Shown here piece by piece: positions 53,694 through 63,721 of a DNA stretch of 64,000 nucleotides. This DNA is from Eximiradius sp. Its GTDB lineage: Bacteria; Bacteroidota; Ignavibacteria; Kapaibacteriales; UBA2268. Each line of letters opens with the position of its first letter. Positions within the stretch are counted from its first letter, which is position 1. The notes under the pieces were generated by a model. That model saw only the letters and a list, made by a program, of their open reading frames with translations. It was not told the DNA's origin and did not search any database. The stretch is taken from NCBI GenBank assembly GCA_937127445.1, contig CAKZLY010000014.1, forward strand, positions 67,001 through 131,000. The letters run 5' to 3'. Position numbers and translations under genes: made by a program.

Positions 53694-55064
53694 TTACTTA
53701 GTTACTTCAACAAATTTCTTGCCGATTTCGCCCGTTTTTAAATCAAGAGTAAAATTATAATCGTCTGGGTCGAGATCTTGGAACATTCCCTCCATAAGCA
53801 TAAGCAAAGCCGCAAGTTGTGGATTGGAACTTAATGCAGCTTTTGCCTGCGCAATTTTCATCTGAATATCCTGAGTATAAAATTGGTCCTCGTTCCCGTG
53901 GGAGTACGCTTTGTATGCTTCTAAAACAACTGGCAAAAGCATATTAACTGCTTCGTTAGGCAATCCCATTTGTTTTAAGTATGACTGAATAAGTGAAGAA
54001 AGCCCGTTTGTAAATTGATACTGAGCATACTCTTGGAAAGAACGACCTTTGGTATCGTAATTAATGCTTGTTATTTTTTCGGAAGTTACTTGCATTACAC
54101 GATTGTTATCTATACTTACTCTTCGAATTGCACAAGGCCAAGTAACTGTTGAGCTTGTTTGCAAATCAACCATAAAATTGCTTCCAGAACGGTAAATTCT
54201 CACATCGTGTGCGTGATGGTGCCCCGAGAAAATCACACTTAATCCATTTTCTGCAAATGTTTTTGCAACTTGCTCCCAGTTGTCCAGAACATATTCGCCG
54301 AACATCATCTTCTGCCCTACGAAATGTTCAACGACGTTGTGGTGGATTGCTCCTATCATTAATTTATTTTTTTGCTTTCCTTCTGCAAGTTTTTCTTTTA
54401 TCCAATTGAATGTTGCCTCGCTGAAAACGCCACCAGTAACCGAGTGCGTTTTGCCTGCATTTTCTCTCCAACGGCAAGCATCCAAACAAAACAGCCAAAT
54501 TCCATCTATAGGTTCTGCAATATAACTGAGCGAACCATTTGGATCAGTGGCAATAGCGCCTTTATAGCCATAATCAGCATAAATTGCTTTATATTCGTCT
54601 GCTTTTACATTTGGCACTTTTACAGGCGTTGAACCCGGATAAGAATAAGATGCTGGATTATCTATATCGTGATTGCCCGGAACAACATAAACTTTTTTAC
54701 CTTTATCTTTTAGTTGTTTTAGATACGATGCGAAAAGTTGGTGGCTTTTGAGTTCGCCATCTTTTGTCAGATCGCCCGTAACGATAACAATTTTAGAATT
54801 GTCTCCGGAAATCATATTGACAATTGATTTCATAATAGCTTCGCTTTCGGCAATCATTTTTCGGTCAGATTCCAGATAGTTCTCGAAAGCCTCACCGCTT
54901 GTACCCAGCGAGTTGTCGTAAAAATGTGGGTCTGAAAAGATTGAAATTGTGATTAGATTGTCATCTGTTGGTTCAGTAGTGGATTTTGCTTCGGTGCAGG
55001 AATTTAAGATAAAAGCGAAGAATGCTAATGTAAGCATTAAATTGCGTTTAAAAATTGTTCTCAC
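53694..55064 (-). CDS. Calcineurin-like metallophosphoesterase, lipoprotein
   Basis: A 456-residue exported metallophosphoesterase. A lipoprotein signal ends in FILNSC. The metal ligands are in SDPHF (SDxH), TGDLTKDGE (GDxxxDG), PGNHD (GNHD), AIHHNVVEH and SGHHHAHD (GHxH), so a dinuclear metal site is intact. The C-terminal ~170 residues after the catalytic domain are helical and unassigned. Substrate unknown. The start is GTG at 55064: an AGAGG-like site lies eight bases upstream and the resulting signal has a basic n-region; an ATG ten codons later (55037) is the alternative. Confidence 0.82.
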   Translation of the reverse strand: MRTIFKRNLMLTLAFFAFILNSCTEAKSTTEPTDDNLITISIFSDPHFYDNSLGTSGEAFENYLESDRKMIAESEAIMKSIVNMISGDNSKIVIVTGDLTKDGELKSHQLFASYLKQLKDKGKKVYVVPGNHDIDNPASYSYPGSTPVKVPNVKADEYKAIYADYGYKGAIATDPNGSLSYIAEPIDGIWLFCLDACRWRENAGKTHSVTGGVFSEATFNWIKEKLAEGKQKNKLMIGAIHHNVVEHFVGQKMMFGEYVLDNWEQVAKTFAENGLSVIFSGHHHAHDVRIYRSGSNFMVDLQTSSTVTWPCAIRRVSIDNNRVMQVTSEKITSINYDTKGRSFQEYAQYQFTNGLSSLIQSYLKQMGLPNEAVNMLLPVVLEAYKAYSHGNEDQFYTQDIQMKIAQAKAALSSNPQLAALLMLMEGMFQDLDPDDYNFTLDLKTGEIGKKFVEVTK

Positions 55065-55320
55065 GCTCTCTTCCTCTATAATTGAACAAATAGATATGGC
55101 AAAATTATGGTGTGAATATTAAGTTAATAGAAATTTGAAATGAATTAGAAATAAAATTAGTGAATATCTAAAAAACGTTGTAATACTTGCAAAAACAAAA
55201 GATTTGATATCGTATATGTTAAAATAATTTAAATAATTTTAAATGCACTTTATTATATTTGTTTGATTTAAAATTATAATCTCTTTAATTTATCATTATT
55301 TTTAATTTCAGTTGAAAAAT

Positions 55321-57630
55321 ATGGCTAAGAAAAAACTTGTAATCGTGGAGTCTGCCACCAAATCAAAAACGATAAATAAGTATTTGGGAAAAGACTATAT
55401 TGTCGAAGCATCAGTGGGACACATTAAAGATTTGAGCAAATTCAATCTTGGAATTGACATCAAAAACGGCTTCGCTCCCAAATATGTTGTTATTTCAGGG
55501 AAGTCGAAGGTAATCAATAAACTAAAGTCGACGGCTGAAAAAGCTGCCGAAGTACTAATTGCCACCGACCCGGACCGCGAAGGCGAAGCAATAGCTTGGC
55601 ACATCGCCGAGGAGATTAAGCCAATAAATAATCATATTAAACGCATTGTTTTCAATGAAATTACTAAGTCCGGCATAGAAAGGGGTATTTCTCAACCACG
55701 CCAGATAGACGAGCGTATGGTAGATTCGCAGCAGGCTCGCCGTGTGCTGGATAGGCTTATCGGTTTTCAGGTATCGCCGTTTGTTTCGAATGCAATGATG
55801 TCAAAAACCACCGACCCATTATCTGCGGGACGAGTGCAGTCAGTTGCCCTGCGACTAATTTGCGAACGCGAGCAAGAAATCGAAACATTTAAGCCAATTG
55901 AATATTGGAACATCTTCGGCGATTTCACAGTCGAAAATAGTGCGCCGTTCGAAGCAAAACTTATCGCTTTTCATAATAAAACAATCAAAAATCCCGAAGG
56001 TTCTGCCGAAGGGAAAACAGAAGAAGAAACAAAAAAGATTCAGGCGAAACTCTCTAAACTTTATTTTATTCGCAACCAGGAGCAAGCCGAACAACTGATT
56101 GCCGAAATCAAACAGAATCAGTTCAAAATTTCTGATATTAAAACTTCGCAAGTCAAAAAAAGACCCTCGGCACCGTTTACAACAAGCACACTGCAACAAG
56201 AAGCCTCGCGAAAGCTCGGATTTGCGAACAAGAAAACAATGCAAATCGCACAGCAACTATACGAAGGCGTCAATTTCGGCAGCGAAGGACAAATTGGTTT
56301 AATTACTTATATGCGTACAGATTCTGTCCGAATTAGCCCCGAAGCAATTGCCTCTGTTCGCCAGTTCATTGAAAAAACTTACGGGAAAGACTACTTGCCT
56401 GCTTCGCCGAATCATTTTTCGACAAAATCGGCAAACGTTCAGGATGCTCACGAAGCAATCCGCCCGACTTTTGTCGAAATTACTCCACAAATTGCCGAGA
56501 AACACCTGAGCAAAGACCAGGCAAAACTCTATAAATTAATTTACAATAGGTTTGTTGCTTCGCAGATGGAAGCAGCGATTTTGGAACAAACAACTGTAAC
56601 AATAGAAGGTGGCAGTTTTCTCTTCCGTGCAACGGGAACAATTGTGAAATTCGATGGATTTATGGCAGTATATCAAGATACGCAAGATAATACAGAAAAA
56701 GAGGAAGAAAATGATGCTTTGCTGCCGAAAAATATTGGGAAAAATAAAATTGTCGAACTAATTGAAACACAAGCAAAGCAATCATCCACAAAACCACCAG
56801 CAAGATACAACGAAGCAAGTTTGGTGAAAGAACTTGATGAATTGGGTATTGGCCGCCCAAGCACCTACGCTCAAATTGTCTCAACTTTGCTTGAACGCAA
56901 GTATATTGAAAAATCAGGGAAAGCATTTTCCCCAACTGATTTAGGCAAAGATGTTAATGAAATATTAATCAGCAATTTCCCAGATATTTTCAACGTCGAG
57001 TTTACTGCTAAAATGGAAGAAGAACTCGACACAATAGCCGAAGGCAAAAGCACGTACGTCCAAGTATTGACAGAATTCTACGAACCATTTAGCAAAGCAC
57101 TCAGCGAAGCAGAACGTAACTATACAGACGTTCTTTGCGATGAGTGTGGTGCCCCGATGGTGATAAAAGTTAGCCGTCGTGGGCGTTTTCTTGCTTGCAC
57201 TCGCTATCCTGATTGCACCTTCACAAAATCCTTGAAAAAAGAAACAAAACCAGTAATTGCCGAAGGTGTTACTTGCGACAAATGTGGTAGTCCAATGGCA
57301 ATTAGAAAAGGTAAATATGGAAACTTTTACGGCTGCACAAATTATCCGAAATGCGACGGCACTAAACCAATAAGTTCCAGTGTTACCTGTCCGAAATGCA
57401 AAAATGGACATCTTGTGGAAAAATACAGCCCAAAATCTAAGAAAAAATTTTGGGGTTGCTCGACTTATCCAAAGTGCAATTATATAACAAATTACGAACC
57501 CGTTGCAAAAGAATGCCCCGAATGCGGCAATTATTATCTCGAAATTCGCTATAAGAAAGTATCTTCGGGCTTCGAAAAATACCTGTATTGCCCACATTGC
57601 AAAGCAAAGTTCGAAGAAAACATTGATTAG
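55321..57630 (+). CDS. topA: DNA topoisomerase I
   Basis: A 769-residue type IA topoisomerase that relaxes negative supercoils. The TOPRIM domain is at the start (LVIVESATKSKTI...ATDPDREGEAIAWH), the active-site tyrosine is in LITYMRTDSVRIS, and the late PPARYNEASLVKELDELGIGRPSTYA is typical. The C-terminus carries four zinc-ribbon/topo-C4 repeats, starting CDECGAPM, CDKCGSPM, CPKCKNGH and CPECGNYY. ATG at 55321 chosen; a TTG three codons upstream is weaker. A TATATTTG -7-like sequence at 55254-55261 lacks a -33 partner. Confidence 0.96.
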   Translation: MAKKKLVIVESATKSKTINKYLGKDYIVEASVGHIKDLSKFNLGIDIKNGFAPKYVVISGKSKVINKLKSTAEKAAEVLIATDPDREGEAIAWHIAEEIKPINNHIKRIVFNEITKSGIERGISQPRQIDERMVDSQQARRVLDRLIGFQVSPFVSNAMMSKTTDPLSAGRVQSVALRLICEREQEIETFKPIEYWNIFGDFTVENSAPFEAKLIAFHNKTIKNPEGSAEGKTEEETKKIQAKLSKLYFIRNQEQAEQLIAEIKQNQFKISDIKTSQVKKRPSAPFTTSTLQQEASRKLGFANKKTMQIAQQLYEGVNFGSEGQIGLITYMRTDSVRISPEAIASVRQFIEKTYGKDYLPASPNHFSTKSANVQDAHEAIRPTFVEITPQIAEKHLSKDQAKLYKLIYNRFVASQMEAAILEQTTVTIEGGSFLFRATGTIVKFDGFMAVYQDTQDNTEKEEENDALLPKNIGKNKIVELIETQAKQSSTKPPARYNEASLVKELDELGIGRPSTYAQIVSTLLERKYIEKSGKAFSPTDLGKDVNEILISNFPDIFNVEFTAKMEEELDTIAEGKSTYVQVLTEFYEPFSKALSEAERNYTDVLCDECGAPMVIKVSRRGRFLACTRYPDCTFTKSLKKETKPVIAEGVTCDKCGSPMAIRKGKYGNFYGCTNYPKCDGTKPISSSVTCPKCKNGHLVEKYSPKSKKKFWGCSTYPKCNYITNYEPVAKECPECGNYYLEIRYKKVSSGFEKYLYCPHCKAKFEENID

Positions 57631-57675
57631 CAATAATTTGGCTAATTAATAGTCTTGAAAATACAATAAATTGAG

Positions 57676-58026
57676 ATGTTTATGGAAAATCAAGAAGTAA
57701 AAGAATTAGAACTATCACAAGAAAAGTTAGAAAGCAAAATTCAGTCAAGCTGGCAACGCGCCGGGAAAAAACTTGTTGAAACTGCTCTTCAACTTTTTTT
57801 TTCGTTTCGTGATAGCGAAACTCCGAACTGGGCAAAAGCGGTAATCTTAGGGGCGCTTGGTTATTTCATCACACCAGTTGATGCAATACCGGACTTTGCT
57901 CCAATGCTTGGGTTCTCGGACGACCTCGCAATGATGCTAAGCGCTCTCGCAGTCGTCGCCATTCATGTAAAGGAGGAGCACCGGCAAAAGGCGCGTGATA
58001 TTGCTTCAAAAATTTTCAGGAGTTAA
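57676..58026 (+). CDS. DUF1232 (YkvA-like) small membrane-associated protein
   Basis: A 116-residue protein. The segment AVILGALGYFITPVDAIPDFAPMLGFSDDLAMMLSAL carries the DUF1232 signature (YxxxPxDxIPD). Its role is unknown; the family are small membrane-attached proteins. An in-frame ATG at 57682 is an alternative start. It lies 45 bases after topA and just before the VWA-OmpA gene on the same strand. Confidence 0.85.
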   Translation: MFMENQEVKELELSQEKLESKIQSSWQRAGKKLVETALQLFFSFRDSETPNWAKAVILGALGYFITPVDAIPDFAPMLGFSDDLAMMLSALAVVAIHVKEEHRQKARDIASKIFRS

Positions 58027-58065
58027 TTCTGCATTTTTTACTTGGTTTATGCTTTTTGGGATAAA

Positions 58066-59475
58066 ATGAAAAATAAATTTCTGCTGTTGATTATTTTTAT
58101 TACGATTTTATCGGCGTGTCGTTCGTATCGACCGACAGATTTTGATTTTATTAAATCAATTGACGACCCACTCGATACAGCTCAAAAACCTATTTATATT
58201 ACATCGACTATACCAATCGATTCGGCAAACACCAACCAAATAATCTACGATATTTTCCGAATTGAGATAGACAAGTATCCTGATACAGTTAAACTTTATA
58301 CTCGTGTATATGATTCACTCGGGCGATTTATTACTCAGATGGCTAAGCCTTATAAGAAGTCTGAGGAAAACTACTTTGTCCGGATGAGCGAAACTCTCGG
58401 CAAAGTTTATAATACAAGAGATGTTGAAATACCAAATTTTAATGTTCGTGAATTTGGTTCGATGGATTCTATTCCTTACAATATAGTTCTTACAGTTGAT
58501 TATAGCGGTTCGATGGACCCGATAATGGGAGCAATTCATCAAGGAGCCGAAATGTTTGTGAAACTTAAATTCCCGTTCGACCAAATTGCGATTGCAACTT
58601 TTAATAGAGATTTCGATTTAAAAGTTCCGTTTAGCCGTGATACATCTACAATTTTGAATTTGTTTCGTGCAAAACGCAATCAGGGATTCGGCTTATTTAG
58701 CGGCATACGCGAAGCAGTCTACAACAGCATAGAGCTCTTCGAAGGCACCGACCCAACAACCCCACGCGTAATTGTATTATTCACCGATGGAGATGAAAAC
58801 TACTCAAAAAAAGAAATAGGCGAAATTATTAAAGCTGCAAAAGAACGTAACGTAAATATATTTTGCGTTGCTTTCGGTTATACAAAAGATGAAGAGATGA
58901 AAATGCTTGCCAGCTACACAGGAGGGAAATTCTATAAAGTGTATTCGCGCGAGCAGATGATAAATGTTTTTCGCGATATTTATAATAGTCTTCGTTATTA
59001 TTATTTAATTACCTATAAACCACCAAAATACTGGGGATGGCACACTGTTTTTAGCTACTTGAATTTGCCAAATCGCAATGATAGCTTGATAGCAATGGGA
59101 GAATATGATACTTCGGACTTGTGGAAAGATGTTGGAGATGAGTTTGTTCGTCCAATTTTGTTTGATTTCAACAAATGGAATTTAAAGGAAGATGCTATCC
59201 CGATAATAGAAGAAATAGTTGATGCAATGCTAACACGTCCGCGGCTACGACTGGAAATTCAGGGACATACCGATAACATCGGTACTCAGGAATATAACTT
59301 ACAACTATCAGAAAATAGAGCAAAAGCGGTTTATGATGCAATCATTGCTCGTGGGGTGGAACCCAACCGCTTGCGTTATCGTGGATTTGGATTTGCCAAG
59401 CCGGTTGCTTCTAATGCAACAGAAGAAGGACGCGCAAAGAACCGTAGAACACAATTTGTCGTATTAGCAAGGTAG
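58066..59475 (+). CDS. VWA-domain lipoprotein with OmpA-type peptidoglycan-binding C-terminus
   Basis: A 469-residue lipoprotein (signal to LSAC, Cys18). The VWA domain has the MIDAS residues Asp145, Ser147 and Ser149 in DYSGSM, and later VIVLFTDGDENYSKKE. The C-terminus (residues ~370-465) is OmpA-like: LRLEIQGHTDNIGTQEYNLQLSENRAKAVYDAI and AKNRRTQFVVL, which bind peptidoglycan. The protein would anchor the outer membrane to the wall and present a metal-dependent binding domain. Start at ATG 58066 gives the proper signal. It ends four bases before hydF. Confidence 0.9.
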   Translation: MKNKFLLLIIFITILSACRSYRPTDFDFIKSIDDPLDTAQKPIYITSTIPIDSANTNQIIYDIFRIEIDKYPDTVKLYTRVYDSLGRFITQMAKPYKKSEENYFVRMSETLGKVYNTRDVEIPNFNVREFGSMDSIPYNIVLTVDYSGSMDPIMGAIHQGAEMFVKLKFPFDQIAIATFNRDFDLKVPFSRDTSTILNLFRAKRNQGFGLFSGIREAVYNSIELFEGTDPTTPRVIVLFTDGDENYSKKEIGEIIKAAKERNVNIFCVAFGYTKDEEMKMLASYTGGKFYKVYSREQMINVFRDIYNSLRYYYLITYKPPKYWGWHTVFSYLNLPNRNDSLIAMGEYDTSDLWKDVGDEFVRPILFDFNKWNLKEDAIPIIEEIVDAMLTRPRLRLEIQGHTDNIGTQEYNLQLSENRAKAVYDAIIARGVEPNRLRYRGFGFAKPVASNATEEGRAKNRRTQFVVLAR

Positions 59476-59479
59476 TAAA

Positions 59480-60730
59480 ATGCAAACCGCACCAAAGGCT
59501 CTTCGCCTTCATATTGGGATATTTGGACGAACAAATGTCGGTAAATCGAGCGTGCTGAATATGCTTGCAAATCAAGATGTCGCTATTACTTCATCTGTTC
59601 CCGGTACAACAACCGACGTTGTGGAAAAATCAATGGAACTTCTGCCAATAGGTCCGGTTAATTTGCTCGACACTGCGGGCATTGATGATGTTTCACTTCT
59701 TTCCGAGCAACGTATTGAACGTACAAAACGGGCGCTTGACCGCTCCGATGTCGTTTTGATTGTTATCGAACCAAACAATTTCACTCATTATGAAGAAGAA
59801 TTAATTGATTTTGTCCATAAAAGGAAACTGCCATATATTGTAATTGTCAATAAAACAGACAAAACACCAATTTCTAACGATGTTCTGGAAAAATTGCAGA
59901 ACTACAAATCAACTTATGTATCTGTTTCTTCGGTTGATTTAGCAAACCGCGACAAATATATTTCAGAAATAAAGCACTCAATTGTTGAGAAATTGCCTGA
60001 TGATTTTATCACTCCTCCACCACTATTGGGCGATTTACTCCCACAGAAAGGGCTTTGTATTTTGATTGTTCCTATCGATTTGCAAGCACCAAAAGGGAGG
60101 TTAATTCTGCCACAGGTTCAAGCAATTCGCGATATTTTAGACGCCAGCGGAATTTGCCTTGTTGTGAAAGAAAGTGAGTACCCGATTTCGCTCACCACTT
60201 TGAAACGCAACCCTGACCTTGTAGTTTGCGATTCACAAGTTGTGCATAAAATGATGGCAGACACTCCTCCGCATATTAAAACCACTACATTTTCAATACT
60301 TTTTTCACGCTATAAAGGTGATTTGCTCGAAGAAGTTCGAGGCGCTGCTTCAATTAAACATATAAAGCCTGGCGACAAAATTCTCATTGCCGAAGCCTGC
60401 ACTCACCATCCAACTATTGATGATATTGGGCGTATCAAAATTCCTCGTTGGCTTAGAAACTATCTTGGTTTCGATCCCGATATTTCTATCGTCGCTGGTC
60501 GGGATTTTCCGGAAAACCTCAGGGAGTATAAATTAATCATTCATTGCGGCAGTTGTATGCTAACTCGCAATGAAAAACTTGTGCGTATTATGAAAGCCAA
60601 AGAAGCGGGTGTGCCGATTACTAATTATGGTGTTGCAATTTCTATGACACAAGGTGTGTTGGAACGTGCTCTTTCTCCATTCCCTGAAGCATTAGCAGTT
60701 TACCGTGAAATCATAAATAATATTTTGTAA
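59480..60730 (+). CDS. hydF: [FeFe]-hydrogenase H-cluster maturation GTPase HydF
   Basis: A 416-residue HydF, the scaffold that carries the 2Fe subcluster to HydA. The GTPase domain has GRTNVGKSS (16-24), GTTTD (42-46), DTAG and NKTDK (124-128). The C-terminal cluster domain has the HydF ligands: Cys307-x-His309 in EACTHHP and His355-Cys356-x-x-Cys359 in HCGSCMLTR. It implies a [FeFe]-hydrogenase in this organism, but hydE, hydG and hydA are not within the window. It may be co-transcribed with the VWA-OmpA gene because only four bases separate them. Confidence 0.93.
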   Translation: MQTAPKALRLHIGIFGRTNVGKSSVLNMLANQDVAITSSVPGTTTDVVEKSMELLPIGPVNLLDTAGIDDVSLLSEQRIERTKRALDRSDVVLIVIEPNNFTHYEEELIDFVHKRKLPYIVIVNKTDKTPISNDVLEKLQNYKSTYVSVSSVDLANRDKYISEIKHSIVEKLPDDFITPPPLLGDLLPQKGLCILIVPIDLQAPKGRLILPQVQAIRDILDASGICLVVKESEYPISLTTLKRNPDLVVCDSQVVHKMMADTPPHIKTTTFSILFSRYKGDLLEEVRGAASIKHIKPGDKILIAEACTHHPTIDDIGRIKIPRWLRNYLGFDPDISIVAGRDFPENLREYKLIIHCGSCMLTRNEKLVRIMKAKEAGVPITNYGVAISMTQGVLERALSPFPEALAVYREIINNIL

Positions 60731-60788
60731 CTTACGAATAGAATCGGTGTTATTAATATAGTTTTATTTATAATCATCAGGAGTAGTG

Positions 60789-62174
60789 ATGAGAAGATTA
60801 TTATTACTTTCATTCATTATTGCAATTTTTGTGTCAATCTCATCTATTAATTCTTATGCAAAAATATTCTACGGTTGGGGGAAAAATTCTGATAACCAGT
60901 GTGGTACTATTGGGGTATCCCAATCTAATTTTCCATTGCAAGCTGATTATGATTACTCTTGGGTAAAGCTTGTAGCTGGCAGGTCGTATGCTCTCGGTCT
61001 TAAAAGCGATGGTTCGCTTTGGGCTTGGGGATTGAATTGGTATGGGCAATTGGGTCTTGGGAATACCGATCCGTATTCTATTCCAACTAAGCTTTCAGGC
61101 GCATCGAACTGGGTTACTATTTCAACAAAACACTATCATACCTTGGGTATTCGCACTAACAAAACATTATGGGCTTGGGGTAGCAATGACTACGGTCAAT
61201 TGGGCGATGGCGGGAATACTACGCGTAGGCTACCTTATACAATCGGTTATGATATGGATTGGGTCGAGGTCTTCGCAGGAAGGGATTATTCCTTTGCGAT
61301 TAAAGACAACGGAACGCTCTGGGCTTGGGGTGATAATCGTTCATATCAGCTTGGATTGCCCGACAAAACCAATAGAAACGTCCCAACTCAGGTTGGCAAT
61401 GCTACCGATTGGCTTACTATTGCAACAGGCGATTATCACGTTTTGGGTTTGAAACAAGATGGTTCATTATGGGTTTGGGGCGGAAATTCCTATGGCGAAC
61501 TCGGCATAGGAACTGCTGAACCTGTTGCCGCTCCGCGTTTGCTTAGCAACGAAGAATGGGTTTCGATTGCTGCGGGTGCTTACCACAGCCTTGCAGTTAA
61601 CAAAGATGGAACGCTCTGGGCTTGGGGTTATAATCACTTTGGTCAATTAGGCACTGGCGATGATGAGGATCGCCTTGTCCCAACTAAAATAGGTAACGAT
61701 ACTAACTGGGCAAAAGTATTTGCCGGCGATTATTTCTCGTTTGCAATTAACAAAGATGGAACGCTTTGGGCTTGGGGATTAAATGACTATGGGCAGCTCG
61801 GAATTGGCAACAACGAAGACAAAAACATGCCTCAAAGAATAAACATCTTTTCCGATTGGGTGATGATTGCTCCAGGTATGGGGTTCGCAGTTGCTCTGAG
61901 AAGCGGCTCTCTCGGTGTTCCAGACAACTTCTCTTCCTTGATTAATTTGGCACCAAATCCTGCTTCCGATTTTTTGAATATTACTTCTCAAGCAAGACTT
62001 GGTAATTGCTCCATTTACATTTATGATTATCTCGGGCAAACTGTTTATTCCGGTTCAGGCAATTTTGACTATGCTTGTTCTATTGATATTTCTAAACTTC
62101 CTATTTCTACATACTATCTTCAAATTGTTTTCGAGGACGGAAGAACTTATAAAGAAATCTTCGTAAAAAAATAA
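60789..62174 (+). CDS. T9SS-secreted RCC1-repeat propeller protein
   Basis: A 461-residue exported protein. After a signal peptide (ending near NSYA) come about seven RCC1 repeats with the pattern GSLWAWG-x-N-x-Y-GQLG, for example SLWAWGLNWYGQLG, TLWAWGSNDYGQLG, SLWVWGGNSYGELG, TLWAWGYNHFGQLG and TLWAWGLNDYGQLG, making a seven-bladed propeller. The last ~80 residues are a T9SS sorting domain (NLAPNPASDFLNI, IYDYLGQTVYSG, YYLQIVFEDGRTYKEIFVKK). AGGAG lies before the ATG at 60789; a GTG directly upstream is the alternative. Ligand unknown. Confidence 0.88.
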   Translation: MRRLLLLSFIIAIFVSISSINSYAKIFYGWGKNSDNQCGTIGVSQSNFPLQADYDYSWVKLVAGRSYALGLKSDGSLWAWGLNWYGQLGLGNTDPYSIPTKLSGASNWVTISTKHYHTLGIRTNKTLWAWGSNDYGQLGDGGNTTRRLPYTIGYDMDWVEVFAGRDYSFAIKDNGTLWAWGDNRSYQLGLPDKTNRNVPTQVGNATDWLTIATGDYHVLGLKQDGSLWVWGGNSYGELGIGTAEPVAAPRLLSNEEWVSIAAGAYHSLAVNKDGTLWAWGYNHFGQLGTGDDEDRLVPTKIGNDTNWAKVFAGDYFSFAINKDGTLWAWGLNDYGQLGIGNNEDKNMPQRINIFSDWVMIAPGMGFAVALRSGSLGVPDNFSSLINLAPNPASDFLNITSQARLGNCSIYIYDYLGQTVYSGSGNFDYACSIDISKLPISTYYLQIVFEDGRTYKEIFVKK

Positions 62175-62185
62175 TAATTTAAATG

Positions 62186-62214
62186 TAGGGGCGTAATACA
62201 TCGCCCCTATATTT
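62186..62214 (+). terminator. Rho-independent terminator after the RCC1 gene
   Basis: TAGGGGCG (62186-62193) pairs with CGCCCCTA (62202-62209), with an 8-base loop, followed by TATTTCC. The GGGGCG/CGCCCC core resembles the 44698 terminator and repetitive palindromes common in this phylum. Confidence 0.75.
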
Positions 62215-62302
62215 CCTATGCTAACCGACTTCCCCTCTAAAATACTCCATAATTGTGTTTTTTTATTTAATTTTGAAATATGAAAACATTCACTTTAATA
62301 TT

Positions 62303-63670
62303 ATGAAAAATAGAGATAATTTCTTTTTTCTTGCTGTAATTATTGTTTCTAATTTTACAAATCCTTTGATGTTAGCTGCGGTAAATGTTGCTTTGCCGAC
62401 TATTTCAATCGAATTAAATCTAAATTCAGTTGAACAAGCTTGGGTTGCAATGTCTTTTCTTTTAAGTTCTGCAATTTTTTTAATTCCGTTTGGGAAAGCT
62501 GCTGATATGCTCGGAAGAAAAAAAATGTTCTTCTTCGGAAACTGTTTGTTTATGATAATGTCGTTTATTTCAGCAGCCGCAAATTCAAGCATAGTGCTTC
62601 TAATTTCAAGGCTGATTCAAGGTATTGGCAGCGCAATGATGGTGAGCACTTCAACAGCCTTATTAGTATCTGAATTCCCACAAAATGAAAGAGGCAAGAT
62701 CTTGGGCTATAGCGTATCTGCTACTTATTTAGGATTGGCTTCATCTCCACTATTAGGCGGTCTTATGACCGAAGCCTTTGGATGGAGAAGCGTTTTCTTG
62801 CTGAATGGAATAATTACTTTATTTATTTTTCTCGGATTTATAACTAAAATTAAAACTGAGTCATCAAAGATTAAACTTAACGACTTTGACTTTTTGGGTT
62901 CTATTATATTACTCATTTCAATCACAAGTTTAATGTATGGTTTGTCCAAAATACCTGAGATTCTTAATATCTTGCTTGCAATTGTTGGAATATTTGGACT
63001 TGTTATTTTTGTTTATGTTGAAAGAAAAAAAACAAATCCAATTTTAAATATTAACTTATTTTCGAAAAACAAAACCTTCTCATTTGCGAATTTAACTGCA
63101 TTAATTAACTATTCCTCAACTTTTGCAATAACATTTGTATTGAGCTTATATTTGCAAAATGTAAGAGGATTAACACCAAAAAATGCCGGCCTAATATTGA
63201 TTGCCCAGCCAATTATGATGACCATAGTATCGTTTTTTTCTGGAAAAATGTCCGATAAGAAAGATCCTCGTATATTAGCTTCATTTGGGATGGCTCTTAT
63301 CTCTATTGGCTTGTTTTTATTTACTTTTCTATCCAGCGGTACTTCATCTTTGTATATTATTTTATGTTTATTATTGCTTGGTTTTGGGTTTGGTATGTTT
63401 ACTTCTCCCAATACAAACTCTGCAATGAGTTCGGTGGGTAGTGAATTTTATGCTGTGGCATCCGCTACCTTGAGTACGATGCGATCTGTTGGAATGATGT
63501 TTAGTATGGCGATTGTAGCAATGACTACATATATTTTTATTGGCAATCAAATTATCAATTATGAAAATATTGATGAATATATGAAGAGCGTTAAAGTAAT
63601 TTTTGTTGTTTTTGCTTTGCTTTGTGTTGTTGGTGTTTTTACATCTTTGGTAGGCAGGACAAAAAAATAA
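62303..63670 (+). CDS. MFS drug transporter, DHA2-like
   Basis: A 455-residue major-facilitator transporter with about 14 predicted helices. The N-terminal ANVALPTISIELNL-like opening (VNVALPTISIELNL), FGKAADMLGRKKMF (motif A-like) and SRLIQGIGSAMMVSTSTALLVSEFPQNERGKILGY are typical of the 14-TM DHA2/EmrB-QacA drug:H+ antiporter branch. It stands alone and has no neighbouring TetR or MarR regulator. I chose the ATG at 62303 because an in-frame start 48 bases earlier adds a non-family hydrophobic run. Confidence 0.88.
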   Translation: MKNRDNFFFLAVIIVSNFTNPLMLAAVNVALPTISIELNLNSVEQAWVAMSFLLSSAIFLIPFGKAADMLGRKKMFFFGNCLFMIMSFISAAANSSIVLLISRLIQGIGSAMMVSTSTALLVSEFPQNERGKILGYSVSATYLGLASSPLLGGLMTEAFGWRSVFLLNGIITLFIFLGFITKIKTESSKIKLNDFDFLGSIILLISITSLMYGLSKIPEILNILLAIVGIFGLVIFVYVERKKTNPILNINLFSKNKTFSFANLTALINYSSTFAITFVLSLYLQNVRGLTPKNAGLILIAQPIMMTIVSFFSGKMSDKKDPRILASFGMALISIGLFLFTFLSSGTSSLYIILCLLLLGFGFGMFTSPNTNSAMSSVGSEFYAVASATLSTMRSVGMMFSMAIVAMTTYIFIGNQIINYENIDEYMKSVKVIFVVFALLCVVGVFTSLVGRTKK

Positions 63671-63700
63671 GAAAGACTATCTTGCTCAAGGTAGTCTTTC
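63671..63700 (-). terminator. Rho-independent terminator for clpB
   Basis: GAAAGACTA (63671-63679) pairs with TAGTCTTTC (63692-63700), with CTTG/CAAG extending the stem inside. On the minus strand it runs into a TTATTTTTTT tract. It lies between the convergent MFS and clpB genes. Confidence 0.85.
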
Positions 63701-63721
63701 GATTGTATGAGGTGGGCTCCT

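Noticed and set aside
55254-55261. TATATTTG before topA as a promoter
   Set aside because: The -33 partner is missing (AAAT at the right distance), so it remains only a chance-level match in AT-rich DNA.
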